64,000 bases of DNA from Planctomycetota bacterium (GTDB taxonomy: Bacteria; Planctomycetota; UBA11346). The translations under genes were made by a program, and so were the position numbers. This document shows positions 36,420 through 44,219 of this stretch, in pieces. The notes below the pieces were generated by a model that saw only the letters and a program-made list of their open reading frames with translations, was not told where the DNA came from and ran no database searches. Positions within the stretch are counted from its first letter, which is position 1, and every line of letters begins with the position of its first letter. Location of the stretch: the NCBI GenBank assembly GCA_023150565.1, contig JAKLKR010000001.1:54804-118803 (forward strand), read 5' to 3'.

Positions 36420-36997
36420 TGCGCCGCCTTCCCCTCATCGTCACCGTCCTGGTCCTGGCCGCCGCCGGGGTGCTGCTGGCGCTGGTGGCGCGGCGCGAGC
36501 CCGCCCCGGTCGCCGCCCCGGTGCATTTCGCCCTCACCGGCCACCACGGCCGGCCGGTGACCGAGGCCGATCTCGCCGGCCGGCCGGTGCTGCTCTACTT
36601 CGGCTACACCTTCTGCCCCGATGTGTGCCCCACCGAGCTGGGTTACGTCGCGCGCGTGCTGCGCGCCCTCGGCCCCGAGGCGGCGCAGGTCCAGCCGGTG
36701 ATGGTCACCATCGATCCCGCGCGCGACACCGCGGCCAAGCTCGCCGACTATGTGCCGCTGTACCATGAGCGCCTGCTCGGCCTCACCGGCACCCCGGAGC
36801 AGGTGGCGGCACTCGCCGACCAGTTCGGGGTGCACTACCAGCGCGCCAACGTGGCCACCGCCAAGCCCGGCTATTACCTGATGGACCACACCGCCACCAC
36901 CTTCCTGCTCGACCGCCAGGGCCGCCTGGCGCTGAAGATCGACAGCCACACCGTGCCGGTGGAAACCGCCGCCGCCGAGATCCGGAGCCGCCTGTGA
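36419..36997 (+). CDS. SCO1/SenC family copper chaperone
   Basis: A 192-residue thioredoxin-fold protein with an N-terminal membrane anchor (residues 5-23). Copper binding residues are C66 and C70 in FCPDVCP and H157 in MDHTATTF. SCO proteins deliver copper to, or reduce, the CuA site of cytochrome oxidase. TIDPARDT is also typical of the family. The ATG at 36419 overlaps the preceding stop, and the GTG of the next gene overlaps this stop. Confidence 0.94.
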   Translation: MRRLPLIVTVLVLAAAGVLLALVARREPAPVAAPVHFALTGHHGRPVTEADLAGRPVLLYFGYTFCPDVCPTELGYVARVLRALGPEAAQVQPVMVTIDPARDTAAKLADYVPLYHERLLGLTGTPEQVAALADQFGVHYQRANVATAKPGYYLMDHTATTFLLDRQGRLALKIDSHTVPVETAAAEIRSRL

Positions 36998-37479
36998 AGA
37001 CCGCCATCCTGCTCGCCGCCTGCCTGTCCGCCCCCCTGGCCGCCTCCGAGGCGGTGCTGGAGGGGGCGTGGGCGCGCGCCACCGCGCCCGGTGCCCAGGC
37101 CGGGGCGGTGTTCGGCACCCTGCGCGGCGGTGATGGCGACGACCGCCTGGTGCGCGCCGCCTGCGCGGTGGCCGACGTGGTCGAGCTGCACACCCACCTG
37201 CGCGGCGAGGACGGCGTCATGCGCATGCGTCCGGTCGAGGCCATGGCGGTGCCGGCCGGCGGCACGGTGCTGCTCAAGCCCGGAGCCGAGCACATCATGC
37301 TCATCGGCCTCAAGCGCGCGCTGGCGGCGGGCGAGCGCCTGCCGCTGCAGCTGACCTTCGCCCGCGCCGGTCAGGTCGAGGTGGTCGCCCTGGTGGGCGA
37401 GGCCACCGCCTCCGCCGCCCCCGCTCCGGCCGGTGCCGCGAGCGGCGCCGCCGCCGGCGGCTGCTGCGGTCATCGCTGA
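36994..37479 (+). CDS. Periplasmic copper chaperone PCuAC (DUF461)
   Basis: A 161-residue secreted protein: signal peptide ILLAACLSAPLAASEA, then a cupredoxin-like domain. The copper motif H-x-X10-M-X21-H-x-M fits exactly: H66, M78, H100 and M102. PCuAC passes Cu(I) to the CuA centre together with SCO proteins, which agrees with the gene just upstream. The C-terminus has an Ala/Pro-rich linker and ends GGCCGHR, an extra Cys-Cys-Gly-His tail that could bind metal; that is inference. It starts at GTG overlapping the previous stop. Confidence 0.92.
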   Translation: MKTAILLAACLSAPLAASEAVLEGAWARATAPGAQAGAVFGTLRGGDGDDRLVRAACAVADVVELHTHLRGEDGVMRMRPVEAMAVPAGGTVLLKPGAEHIMLIGLKRALAAGERLPLQLTFARAGQVEVVALVGEATASAAPAPAGAASGAAAGGCCGHR

Positions 37480-37546
37480 GACGGCGCTTCCTGGCCGGGC
37501 AACCTCGCTGGTGATTTTTCCGACGGGGGTGCTAGCTTGGGCCCCC

Positions 37547-38590
37547 ATGCGCCCCATCCATGCCCTGCTCGCTTTCGCAACCGTCCTCCTTTGCGCCGGC
37601 TGCAGCCTGCCAGGCGGATCCGGGGGTGGCTCCGGCAGCGCGGTCCTGCCCTCCACCGGCGCCCTGACCACCGACTACAACCAGGCGCTGTCGGACGAGG
37701 CCTCCGCCACCAGTTCCGGCGGTTCGCTGATGGGGCGCCTGTCGCAGGCGGCGAGCGAGGCGGTGCTGGGCACCGCCGGCAGCTCCACCGCCGCGACCGC
37801 GGCCGCGGTCGCACCCGCCCTCGATCGTGCGGTCGCCGGCAGCATGGTGATCGACCTCGCCACTCTCAAGACCGGGTCGCGCGCGGTGTTTCCGGATGCC
37901 ACCGGCACCGTCACCGTGACCTGGACCGGCACCGTGGTCACCAGCTGGCCGGTGGGGACCACCACCGTGGCCGGGGCCGACCTCACCCTGGCCTTCAACC
38001 AGGTGGTGCTGACCACCGCCAGCGGCAACAAGCTCACCATCCCCTCGGGTGCCGCGGCGGTGCGGCTGGAAGCCCAGGCTTCGGTGGTCGACGCCGGCAA
38101 CTGGGTGCTGACCTGCACCACCACCACCACCGTGCCGGCGGCGGCGGCGATCACCGGCAACCTGATCGCCGGCGGTCGCACCACCACCCTCAGCCTGTCC
38201 GGCCAGCGCCAGGCCATCTGGGTGATCACCCGCACCCGCACCCCCGACCCCGACAACGCCGGTAGCTACCTGGTCGACCGCCGTGACGTCTCGGTGACGG
38301 TGGGCGGTCCGGCCAGCATCGGCAATGTCGGCGGCTTCTCGACCTGGACCATCAGCCGCGGCTCGCTGCCGGTGGTGTGGAACCGCAAGGCCCGGGTGTC
38401 GTGGCGTGAGGACCTGCTGGTGCCGGTGGCGGTGCCGCCGGTGACCGTGAGCGAGGATGCCATCTACATCAGCGCCACCATCCCCATCATCAACGCCACC
38501 GTCCGGCTCGGGCCTTACTCCATCGCCGAACTGGCGGCCAAGGTCAGGCTGGCCGCGGCGGAGCAGGGCCTGCTCGCGGCTTATTTGTGA
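37547..38590 (+). CDS. Hypothetical lipoprotein, Thr/Val-rich
   Basis: A 347-residue predicted lipoprotein: ALLAFATVLLCAGC puts the lipid-modified cysteine near residue 19, followed by a Gly/Ser linker. The remainder is rich in Thr, Val and Ala and reads as beta strands (TVTVTWTGTVVTSWPVGTTT), suggesting a beta-sandwich or surface-exposed fold. I recognise no family. The ATG at 37547 is chosen because it starts the signal peptide; an earlier in-frame ATG overlaps PCuAC. It is separated from the copper genes by 67 bases and probably has its own promoter. Confidence 0.7.
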   Translation: MRPIHALLAFATVLLCAGCSLPGGSGGGSGSAVLPSTGALTTDYNQALSDEASATSSGGSLMGRLSQAASEAVLGTAGSSTAATAAAVAPALDRAVAGSMVIDLATLKTGSRAVFPDATGTVTVTWTGTVVTSWPVGTTTVAGADLTLAFNQVVLTTASGNKLTIPSGAAAVRLEAQASVVDAGNWVLTCTTTTTVPAAAAITGNLIAGGRTTTLSLSGQRQAIWVITRTRTPDPDNAGSYLVDRRDVSVTVGGPASIGNVGGFSTWTISRGSLPVVWNRKARVSWREDLLVPVAVPPVTVSEDAIYISATIPIINATVRLGPYSIAELAAKVRLAAAEQGLLAAYL

Positions 38591-38615
38591 ATTGCGATTC
38601 AGGTGACGGGGATTG

Positions 38616-38927
38616 CGTTTCAGGCCGGTAGGCCTGAAACGACCCGGCTGCGCCGGGTGCCGCGCTACGCGCAGCCAATCCCCTGCCGACGCGGTGCTCG
38701 CAGGCTCCGCCCCGGTCGGCGCTGTTCGCGGGGCGCTGCCCCGCTACGCCCCGCCAGGGAGGTGCCCTCCCTGGACCCTCCCGTGGTCCAGCTCGCTTCG
38801 CTCGCTGCCAGGGGTTTGCACCCCTGGACCCCGGGGATCCAGGATCCAGCTCGCTGCGCTCGCTGCCGAGGTTTGCCCCTGGACCCCGGGGATGCTCTTC
38901 CCTGGGACCGCCGGGCTCCAGCCCGGC
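38616..38927. repeat. Cluster of strong hairpins and a tandem repeat between convergent genes
   Basis: This gap of about 370 bases (38591-38964) has no convincing gene. It holds at least six perfect stem-loops. Stems: 38616-38626/38631-38641 (11 bp), 38642-38648/38652-38658 (7), 38728-38734/38738-38744 (7), 38754-38762/38766-38774 (9), 38808-38814/38821-38827 (7) and 38910-38917/38920-38927 (8). Two copies of a unit of about 50 bases occur at 38788-38838 and 38846-38893, each starting CCAGCTCGCT and ending GGACCCCGGGGAT. It lies between the ends of two convergent genes, so it could stop transcription from both sides. Confidence 0.8.
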
Positions 38928-38964
38928 AATTCCTTCTTCTCCCCGGCCTTCCGGGCAGGCCGAC

Positions 38965-39756
38965 TCAGGCGCCGAGGCTCACCCGCACCGTCAGCCTTCG
39001 GCGCACCTCGGCCAGGGTGGCTTCGCCTTCGTCGCTGGTGGCGCTGGCCAGGCCGGGGAAGCGGGCGGACATGCGGCCGGCGTTGATCTTGTCGGCGATG
39101 CCCCACCACAGCCGCTCGCGCGCCGCCAGCGAACGCAGGCAGCCCGCGCGGATCAGCGCCTGGTTGCGCTCGCCCTCGGCCAGCCGCTGCAGGGCCTCCT
39201 CCAGCCAGGCGCCGTGGTCCTTGTCCTGCTCCACGTGCAGGGTGAAATAGCCGATCTCGTGCTCGCCGAAGCCGGCCGCGCGCAGGCCCTTGAGCACTTC
39301 GTGGAACATCGCCGGGATGGCCCATTCGTGGCCGGGGCCGACCGCGCCCAGGCCGAGCAGGAACTCGTCCTGGCTGCACATGCGCAGGTGCTCCTCGAGG
39401 AACTGCGGCACCGCCGGGTGCAGGCGGATGGCCTCCATGCCGGCGTCGTCCCAGCCGCAGGCGCGCATGAAGATGCGGTAGTGGGCGGCGTGGTCGGCGC
39501 CCTCGCTGCGCTCGCCGTACTCGTCCACCAGCACCTTGGCCAGCCACACCTTCTCGTCGCTGGCGGGGGCGTTGAGCAGCAGCAGTTCGAGGTAGCGGGT
39601 GAAGGTCCCCACCAGCGGGTAGTGCTGGCCGGAGAAGATGCGGAAGTCGGCGCGCGCGCGCGGGTCGATGCTCATGCGCCCGAGCAGGCTGTGGCCGACC
39701 CCGGGGTGGTGTTCGACCTCGGTGCGCAGTTCGCGGAGGAAGGTGCGTGCGTCCAT
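38965..39756 (-). CDS. PqqC-like/haem-oxygenase-like fold protein
   Basis: A 263-residue helical protein starting MDARTFLRELRTEVEHHPGV. The pattern of conserved acidic and histidine residues (SGQHYPLVGTFTRYLE, DEYGERSEGADHAAHYRIF, GYFTLHVEQDKDHGAWLEE) is that of the TENA/PqqC/CADD superfamily, now often called iron-containing redox enzymes. Members bind two metals or a cofactor and oxidise small molecules. No PQQ biosynthesis genes are nearby, so PqqC itself is unlikely. Longer frames upstream belong to the histidine kinase read in another frame. The substrate is unknown. Confidence 0.75.
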   Translation of the reverse strand: MDARTFLRELRTEVEHHPGVGHSLLGRMSIDPRARADFRIFSGQHYPLVGTFTRYLELLLLNAPASDEKVWLAKVLVDEYGERSEGADHAAHYRIFMRACGWDDAGMEAIRLHPAVPQFLEEHLRMCSQDEFLLGLGAVGPGHEWAIPAMFHEVLKGLRAAGFGEHEIGYFTLHVEQDKDHGAWLEEALQRLAEGERNQALIRAGCLRSLAARERLWWGIADKINAGRMSARFPGLASATSDEGEATLAEVRRRLTVRVSLGA

Positions 39757-39836
39757 GGCCGGGCCATTCCAGCGCGCGGGCGCTGCCGGTCGAGAGCGGG
39801 AATGCGTATGGCGGGGACGATCCCGGCGGCGCCCGG

Positions 39837-41933
39837 TCAGCCCGGCCGGGGATCGGCGCCGGGCCGCATCGCCGCCTGCACGGCGGCGGCCAGCGCCTCC
39901 TGGGTGTAGGGCTTCTGCAGGAAACCGTCGGGCGGGCCGTCGCCGAAGCGCAGGCCGATCTCCTGGGCGGTATAGCCGCTGGTCACCACCACCCGCACCG
40001 CCGGGTCGATGGCGCGCAGCCGGCGCAGGGTGTCGACCCCGCCCAGGCGCGGCATGGTGAGGTCGAGCAGCACCAGGTCGATGCGCCGGCGCTCGGCCAG
40101 GAAGGCCTCGACCGCCGCCAGCCCGTCGCCGGCCTCGAGGGTCTCGATCGCGAGCCCGGCCAGCATCTCGCGCGCGAGGTCGCGCAGCGGGGCCTCGTCG
40201 TCGACCACCAGCACCCGTCCGGTCAGGGCGGCGGGCGGGCGTGGCGGCCCGCCGGCCGGGATCGGCCGTTCGCTGGGCGGCAGCAGCACGCGGAAGGTGG
40301 TGCCGCCGCCCGGCCGCGAATCGATGGCGATGGTGCCGTGGTGGCCGCGCACGATGCCCTGCACCGCCGCCAGCCCGAGCCCGCGGCCGGTGGCCTTGGT
40401 GGTGAAGAAGGGCTCGAAGACGCGCGCGATGGTGGCCTGGTCCATGCCGCAGCCGGTGTCGCTGACCGCCAGCTCGAGCTGGCGCCCGGGCGCCGGCGCG
40501 TCGCATCCGGGCGCGGCCGGCGCCTCGGCGCGGCACCAGCGCAGCGCGGTCGACACCCGGATGGTGCCGGGTGCGCCGCCGAGGGCGTCTGAGGCGTTGG
40601 TGATCAGGTTCATCACCACCTGGCGCAGCTGGGTGGCGTCGCCCTCGACCGGCGGCAGCCCGGGCGCGAGGTCGAGGTCGAGCACCGCGGTCCGGGCGAC
40701 GGTGGCCCCGAGCAGGTCGGCCATCTCGGCGACCAGGGCGCCGAGGTCGAGCGGGGCGGTGATGAAGCGCCCCTTGCCGGCATAGGCGAGCATCTGCCGG
40801 CAGAGGTCGGCGGCGCGGCTGCTCGCGGTCTCGATGCGCGCGAGCGCGGCGGCGGCGGGATCGCCGGCGGCCAGCCGCCGCCGCGCCAGCTCGGCGTTGC
40901 CCTGGATCACCCCCAGCAGGTTGTTGAAGTCGTGGGCCAGGCCGCCGGCGAGCAGGCCCAGGCTCTCGAGCTTCTGCAGCTCGAGCATGCCGCGCTCCAG
41001 CTCGCGGCGGGCGGCCTCGGCGCGGTGGCGTTCGCGGTTGCTCAGCGCCAGGGCGACCTGGTCGGCGAGCTGGCAGACGAAGGCGATCTCGTCGTCGCTC
41101 CAGCGGTGCGGCCGGCCGACATGCTCGCAGCAGAGGGTGCCGACGCTGCGCCCGTCCAGGCGGATGACGCCGTCGAGCATGGCGCTGATGCCGAGCGGGC
41201 GCAGGTAGCCGTCGACATAGCCGGCGGTGCGCGGATCGCTGAGCGGGTCGTCGGCGGCGACGAACTTGCTCCGGCGCAGGTGGGCGAACTCCTCGCGGTA
41301 CTGCGCCTCGTACAGCACCCCGCCGCCGGAGTGCCGGCGCGGCCCGCATTCGTACAGGTCGAGGCAGCGCAGCTCGCTGCCGTCGGCGTCGAACAGCCAC
41401 ACCCCCACCCGGGCGATGGCGAAGGAGTCCCCCACCGCGGCGCAGATCACCTCGGCCTGGCGTTCGACCTCGCCGGCGAGGGTGGCGGGGTCGAGCGAGA
41501 TGCGGTGCAGGATCTCGTTCTGGCGGCGGATGCGCTCGGCGGTCTCGGCCGCGGACTGCTCAGCCTGGCGGCTGGCGGTGAGGTCGACCACCATGCCGTC
41601 GCAGCGGCAGCCGTCGGCCGACGTCGTCGCGCTCAACGCCAGCAGCAGCCTTCGGCCGTCGGCGAACAGCAGGTGGTGGACGAGGTCGCGTCCGCGCCGG
41701 GCCGCCTGCAGGGCGCCGGCGGCGGCGGCGCGCTGGCCGGGGTCGAGGCGGTCGAGCAGGCGATCGCCCCAGGTGGCGGCCGGTTCGTCGGCGATCCCCA
41801 GCAGGGCGGTGGCGGCGGGCGACATCCACGTCGAGCGGCAGGCGCCGTCGGCAGCGAACTCCAGCACGAACACCGGCAGCCGTTGCACCAGTGCGGGAGC
41901 GGTGTCGGGAAGGAGGTCGGGAACGTGCACCAT
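39837..41933 (-). CDS. Hybrid sensor histidine kinase (PAS-GAF-HisKA-HATPase-REC)
   Basis: A 698-residue cytoplasmic sensor with no membrane segment. Residues 10-125 look like a PAS domain and 140-300 a GAF domain. The dimerisation helix carries H334 in LAHDFNNLLG. The ATP-binding domain has VMNLITNASDAL, DTGCGMD and TKATGRGLGL. A receiver domain follows from about residue 572, with VLVVDDEAPLRD and the phospho-accepting Asp in DLVLLDLTMPRLGG. It therefore phosphorylates or dephosphorylates its own receiver and passes the signal on. The stimulus is unknown. A promoter lies so close to the ATG that the message may be leaderless. Confidence 0.92.
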   Translation of the reverse strand: MVHVPDLLPDTAPALVQRLPVFVLEFAADGACRSTWMSPAATALLGIADEPAATWGDRLLDRLDPGQRAAAAGALQAARRGRDLVHHLLFADGRRLLLALSATTSADGCRCDGMVVDLTASRQAEQSAAETAERIRRQNEILHRISLDPATLAGEVERQAEVICAAVGDSFAIARVGVWLFDADGSELRCLDLYECGPRRHSGGGVLYEAQYREEFAHLRRSKFVAADDPLSDPRTAGYVDGYLRPLGISAMLDGVIRLDGRSVGTLCCEHVGRPHRWSDDEIAFVCQLADQVALALSNRERHRAEAARRELERGMLELQKLESLGLLAGGLAHDFNNLLGVIQGNAELARRRLAAGDPAAAALARIETASSRAADLCRQMLAYAGKGRFITAPLDLGALVAEMADLLGATVARTAVLDLDLAPGLPPVEGDATQLRQVVMNLITNASDALGGAPGTIRVSTALRWCRAEAPAAPGCDAPAPGRQLELAVSDTGCGMDQATIARVFEPFFTTKATGRGLGLAAVQGIVRGHHGTIAIDSRPGGGTTFRVLLPPSERPIPAGGPPRPPAALTGRVLVVDDEAPLRDLAREMLAGLAIETLEAGDGLAAVEAFLAERRRIDLVLLDLTMPRLGGVDTLRRLRAIDPAVRVVVTSGYTAQEIGLRFGDGPPDGFLQKPYTQEALAAAVQAAMRPGADPRPG

Positions 41934-41942
41934 CAGAATCGC

Positions 41943-41970
41943 TCTATAGGGGTGCTAAGGCGATACGCAA
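41943..41970 (-). promoter_or_regulatory. Sigma70-like promoter of the histidine kinase gene
   Basis: On the minus strand TTGCGT (41970-41965) and TATAGA (41948-41943) are separated by 16 bases, in one of the few AT-rich stretches of the window. Only 9 bases lie between the -10 box and the ATG, so transcription would begin within a few bases of the start codon. No Shine-Dalgarno sequence fits in that space. Confidence 0.45.
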
Positions 41971-42121
41971 ATTAAGATTCAGTAGGTATTTACGACATCA
42001 GTGGAGAACCTAGTCGGAATTCCGGGGCGGCGGCGGCCGAGACCGCAACCAATGCCCCGGCGACAGGATCAACCAGGGTGCCGCCGTCCCTGCCGGAGCC
42101 GCCCCAGCTATCCTGGCGGCC

Positions 42122-44215
42122 ATGCCCGTTCCCACCCGCGTCTGGCCGCTGCTGTTCCTGCTGCTGGCGGCCTGCGGCACCAAGCCCCAGGCGCCGGTGC
42201 CAGTGCCGGTGCCGCCCGCCCTGCCGGCCACCGCCGCGGCGGTGCCGCCGACCGGCGACGACCCCACCGCCCTGCCCGGACCCGACGGCCGCCTCTACCC
42301 CGACTGGCGCTGGGCGGGGGTGCCGGGCGGCATCCCCGCCCCGGCGGTGGTGGCCACGGTGGCGGCCTGCGGCGGGGTGCCCGACGACGGCCAGGACGAC
42401 AGCGCCGCCTTCCGCCAGGCCATCGCCCGCGCCGCCGCCGCCGGCGGCGGCGCGGTGGCGGTGGGCCCCGGCACCTGGCACCTCGAGCGCAGCCTGGCCA
42501 TCGAGGATCACGGGGTGGTGCTGCGCGGCGCCGGCGCCGACCGCACCGTGCTGGTGGTGCGCCACGGCGAGCCGCCAGCCGGGCGCCTGCGCGTGATCGC
42601 CCCCGACGACGGGGCGGCGGTGGGGCCGGGCGACCGCTGCGAGGTCCACGCCCACCCCGACGGCCTCGCCGAGCTGGTGCTGACCGTGGCCGGCGCCGAG
42701 GTGGCGCGCTGCGGCGCCGATACCTCCGGCGGGGGCGCCACCTGGCTGGTCGAACGCTGGAGCCGTCTGGCCGCCGGGCGCGCGCCCGGACCGCTGGCGG
42801 TGGAGGCGCGGGCGCGCTGGCAGGACGGGCGCGAGGACCGTGCCGCCTGGACGGTGCGCTGGGATCCCGCCCGCGCCGCCCCCGCCGGCGGTTGGAGCGG
42901 CGCCGACGCCCGCCACGCCATCCACCTCGCCGGGCGCACCGCCGGCGCCCCGGTGGCGCTGGCCGCCGACGCCCGCCGCGGCGGGCGCGTGCTGACCCTG
43001 GCCGCGCCCATCCCCGCCCTGGCGGTCGGCGACGTGCTCCAGCTCGGCGCCCCTGCCACCCCGCGCTGGAACCAGGAGATCGGCTCGCGGCTGGAGGGCG
43101 CGCGCGCCCAGCGCCTGGTGCGCGCGGTGGTGGCGGCGGTGGACGGTGCGCGGGTGGAGCTCGACCGCCCGCTGCGCTGCGACCTGCTGGTGGCCGACGG
43201 CGCCACCGCCCTGCGCGCGGCCCCGCTGCGCGGCGCCGGGGTCGAGGCCCTGGCCATCCGCCAGGAGGTGCGCAGCTACACCGACGCCATCGCCCTGCAG
43301 GACGTCTACGCCTGCTTCGTGCGCGAGGTGCGCATCGAGCGCGCCGGCCGCCATCCGGTGTGGGTGAACAAGGCCCTGCGCTGCGAGCTGCGCGGGCTCG
43401 ACCTCGACGGCGCCTGGTATGTCAAGGGCGGCGGCACCGCCTACCTCGGGCTGGAGTTCGCCCACGACTGCCTGGTCGACGGCGCCCGCGTGCGCGGCCT
43501 GCGCCACGCCCCCAACGTGCAGTGGTCGTCATTCGCCAACGTCTTCCGCCAGGTCGCGAGCGTGGGCGCCGACATGCAGTGGCACGCCGGCTACACCACC
43601 GACAACCTCTTCGAACAGTGCGTGGTCGACGCCCGCCGCGGCCAGGGCGGCGGCAGCTATGGCCATGCCGCCTTCGCCAGCGGCCCCGACTGCCTGTCGC
43701 ACGGGCCCCAGGGCCCGCGCAACGTGGTGTGGTACTGCGACGCCCAGTGCGACCTCGACGCGCTCATGCTGCGCGGCGGCGAGGCCTGCCGCGGCTGGGT
43801 GGTGGCCCACAGCCGCTTCCTCATCCGCCAGGGCGGGCCGGCGCTGTCGCTCCAGCTCGGCGGCGGCGACCACCTGCTGCTGGGCAACGTTGTCGCCACC
43901 GCCGACCCGGTCGGCCGGCCCGACTACTGGGCCAAGCCGGCGCTCAAGGTGCCTTACAACCAGGAGGGCGCGGCGGTGTGGTTCCAGCGCGGTTCGCGCA
44001 TCGACGGCGAGGCCAGCTTCCCCCACCGCCCGGTGGCCGGGGTGCAACTGGTGGGCAACCGCTTCCATGGCTTCCGTACCCTCGCGGCCGGCGCCGGCGC
44101 GCTCGGCGGCGAGCAGGGCAACCAGCTGCTGCCGGCCACCACCGCCGATCCGCCGCGCCCGCAGCCGCCGGTGGAATCCCTGTTCCTGTGGCAGCGCCAG
44201 CGCTGGCCGCGCTGA
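42122..44215 (+). CDS. Right-handed beta-helix lipoprotein, pectate-lyase-like
   Basis: A 697-residue predicted lipoprotein with lipobox LLLAAC (C18) and a Pro/Val-rich linker. The family segment PDDGQDDSAAFRQAIARAA followed by GGAVAVGPGTWHLERSLAI is the start of the pectate-lyase-3/GH28-type beta-helix, where a solenoid carries polysaccharide. Long stretches of short strands follow up to the end, including DNLFEQCVVDARRGQGGGSY. I see no firm catalytic triad, so it may be a lyase, a hydrolase or a binding protein. It is divergent from the kinase gene, which might regulate it; this is inference from position only. Confidence 0.75.
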   Translation: MPVPTRVWPLLFLLLAACGTKPQAPVPVPVPPALPATAAAVPPTGDDPTALPGPDGRLYPDWRWAGVPGGIPAPAVVATVAACGGVPDDGQDDSAAFRQAIARAAAAGGGAVAVGPGTWHLERSLAIEDHGVVLRGAGADRTVLVVRHGEPPAGRLRVIAPDDGAAVGPGDRCEVHAHPDGLAELVLTVAGAEVARCGADTSGGGATWLVERWSRLAAGRAPGPLAVEARARWQDGREDRAAWTVRWDPARAAPAGGWSGADARHAIHLAGRTAGAPVALAADARRGGRVLTLAAPIPALAVGDVLQLGAPATPRWNQEIGSRLEGARAQRLVRAVVAAVDGARVELDRPLRCDLLVADGATALRAAPLRGAGVEALAIRQEVRSYTDAIALQDVYACFVREVRIERAGRHPVWVNKALRCELRGLDLDGAWYVKGGGTAYLGLEFAHDCLVDGARVRGLRHAPNVQWSSFANVFRQVASVGADMQWHAGYTTDNLFEQCVVDARRGQGGGSYGHAAFASGPDCLSHGPQGPRNVVWYCDAQCDLDALMLRGGEACRGWVVAHSRFLIRQGGPALSLQLGGGDHLLLGNVVATADPVGRPDYWAKPALKVPYNQEGAAVWFQRGSRIDGEASFPHRPVAGVQLVGNRFHGFRTLAAGAGALGGEQGNQLLPATTADPPRPQPPVESLFLWQRQRWPR

Positions 44216-44219
44216 CCGG

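Noticed and set aside
38744-38964. Protein-coding extension through the hairpin cluster at 38.7 kb
   Set aside because: The minus-strand frame there continues from a shadow of the PqqC-like gene and consists of repeat-derived low-complexity sequence. The DNA is better explained by stem-loops.
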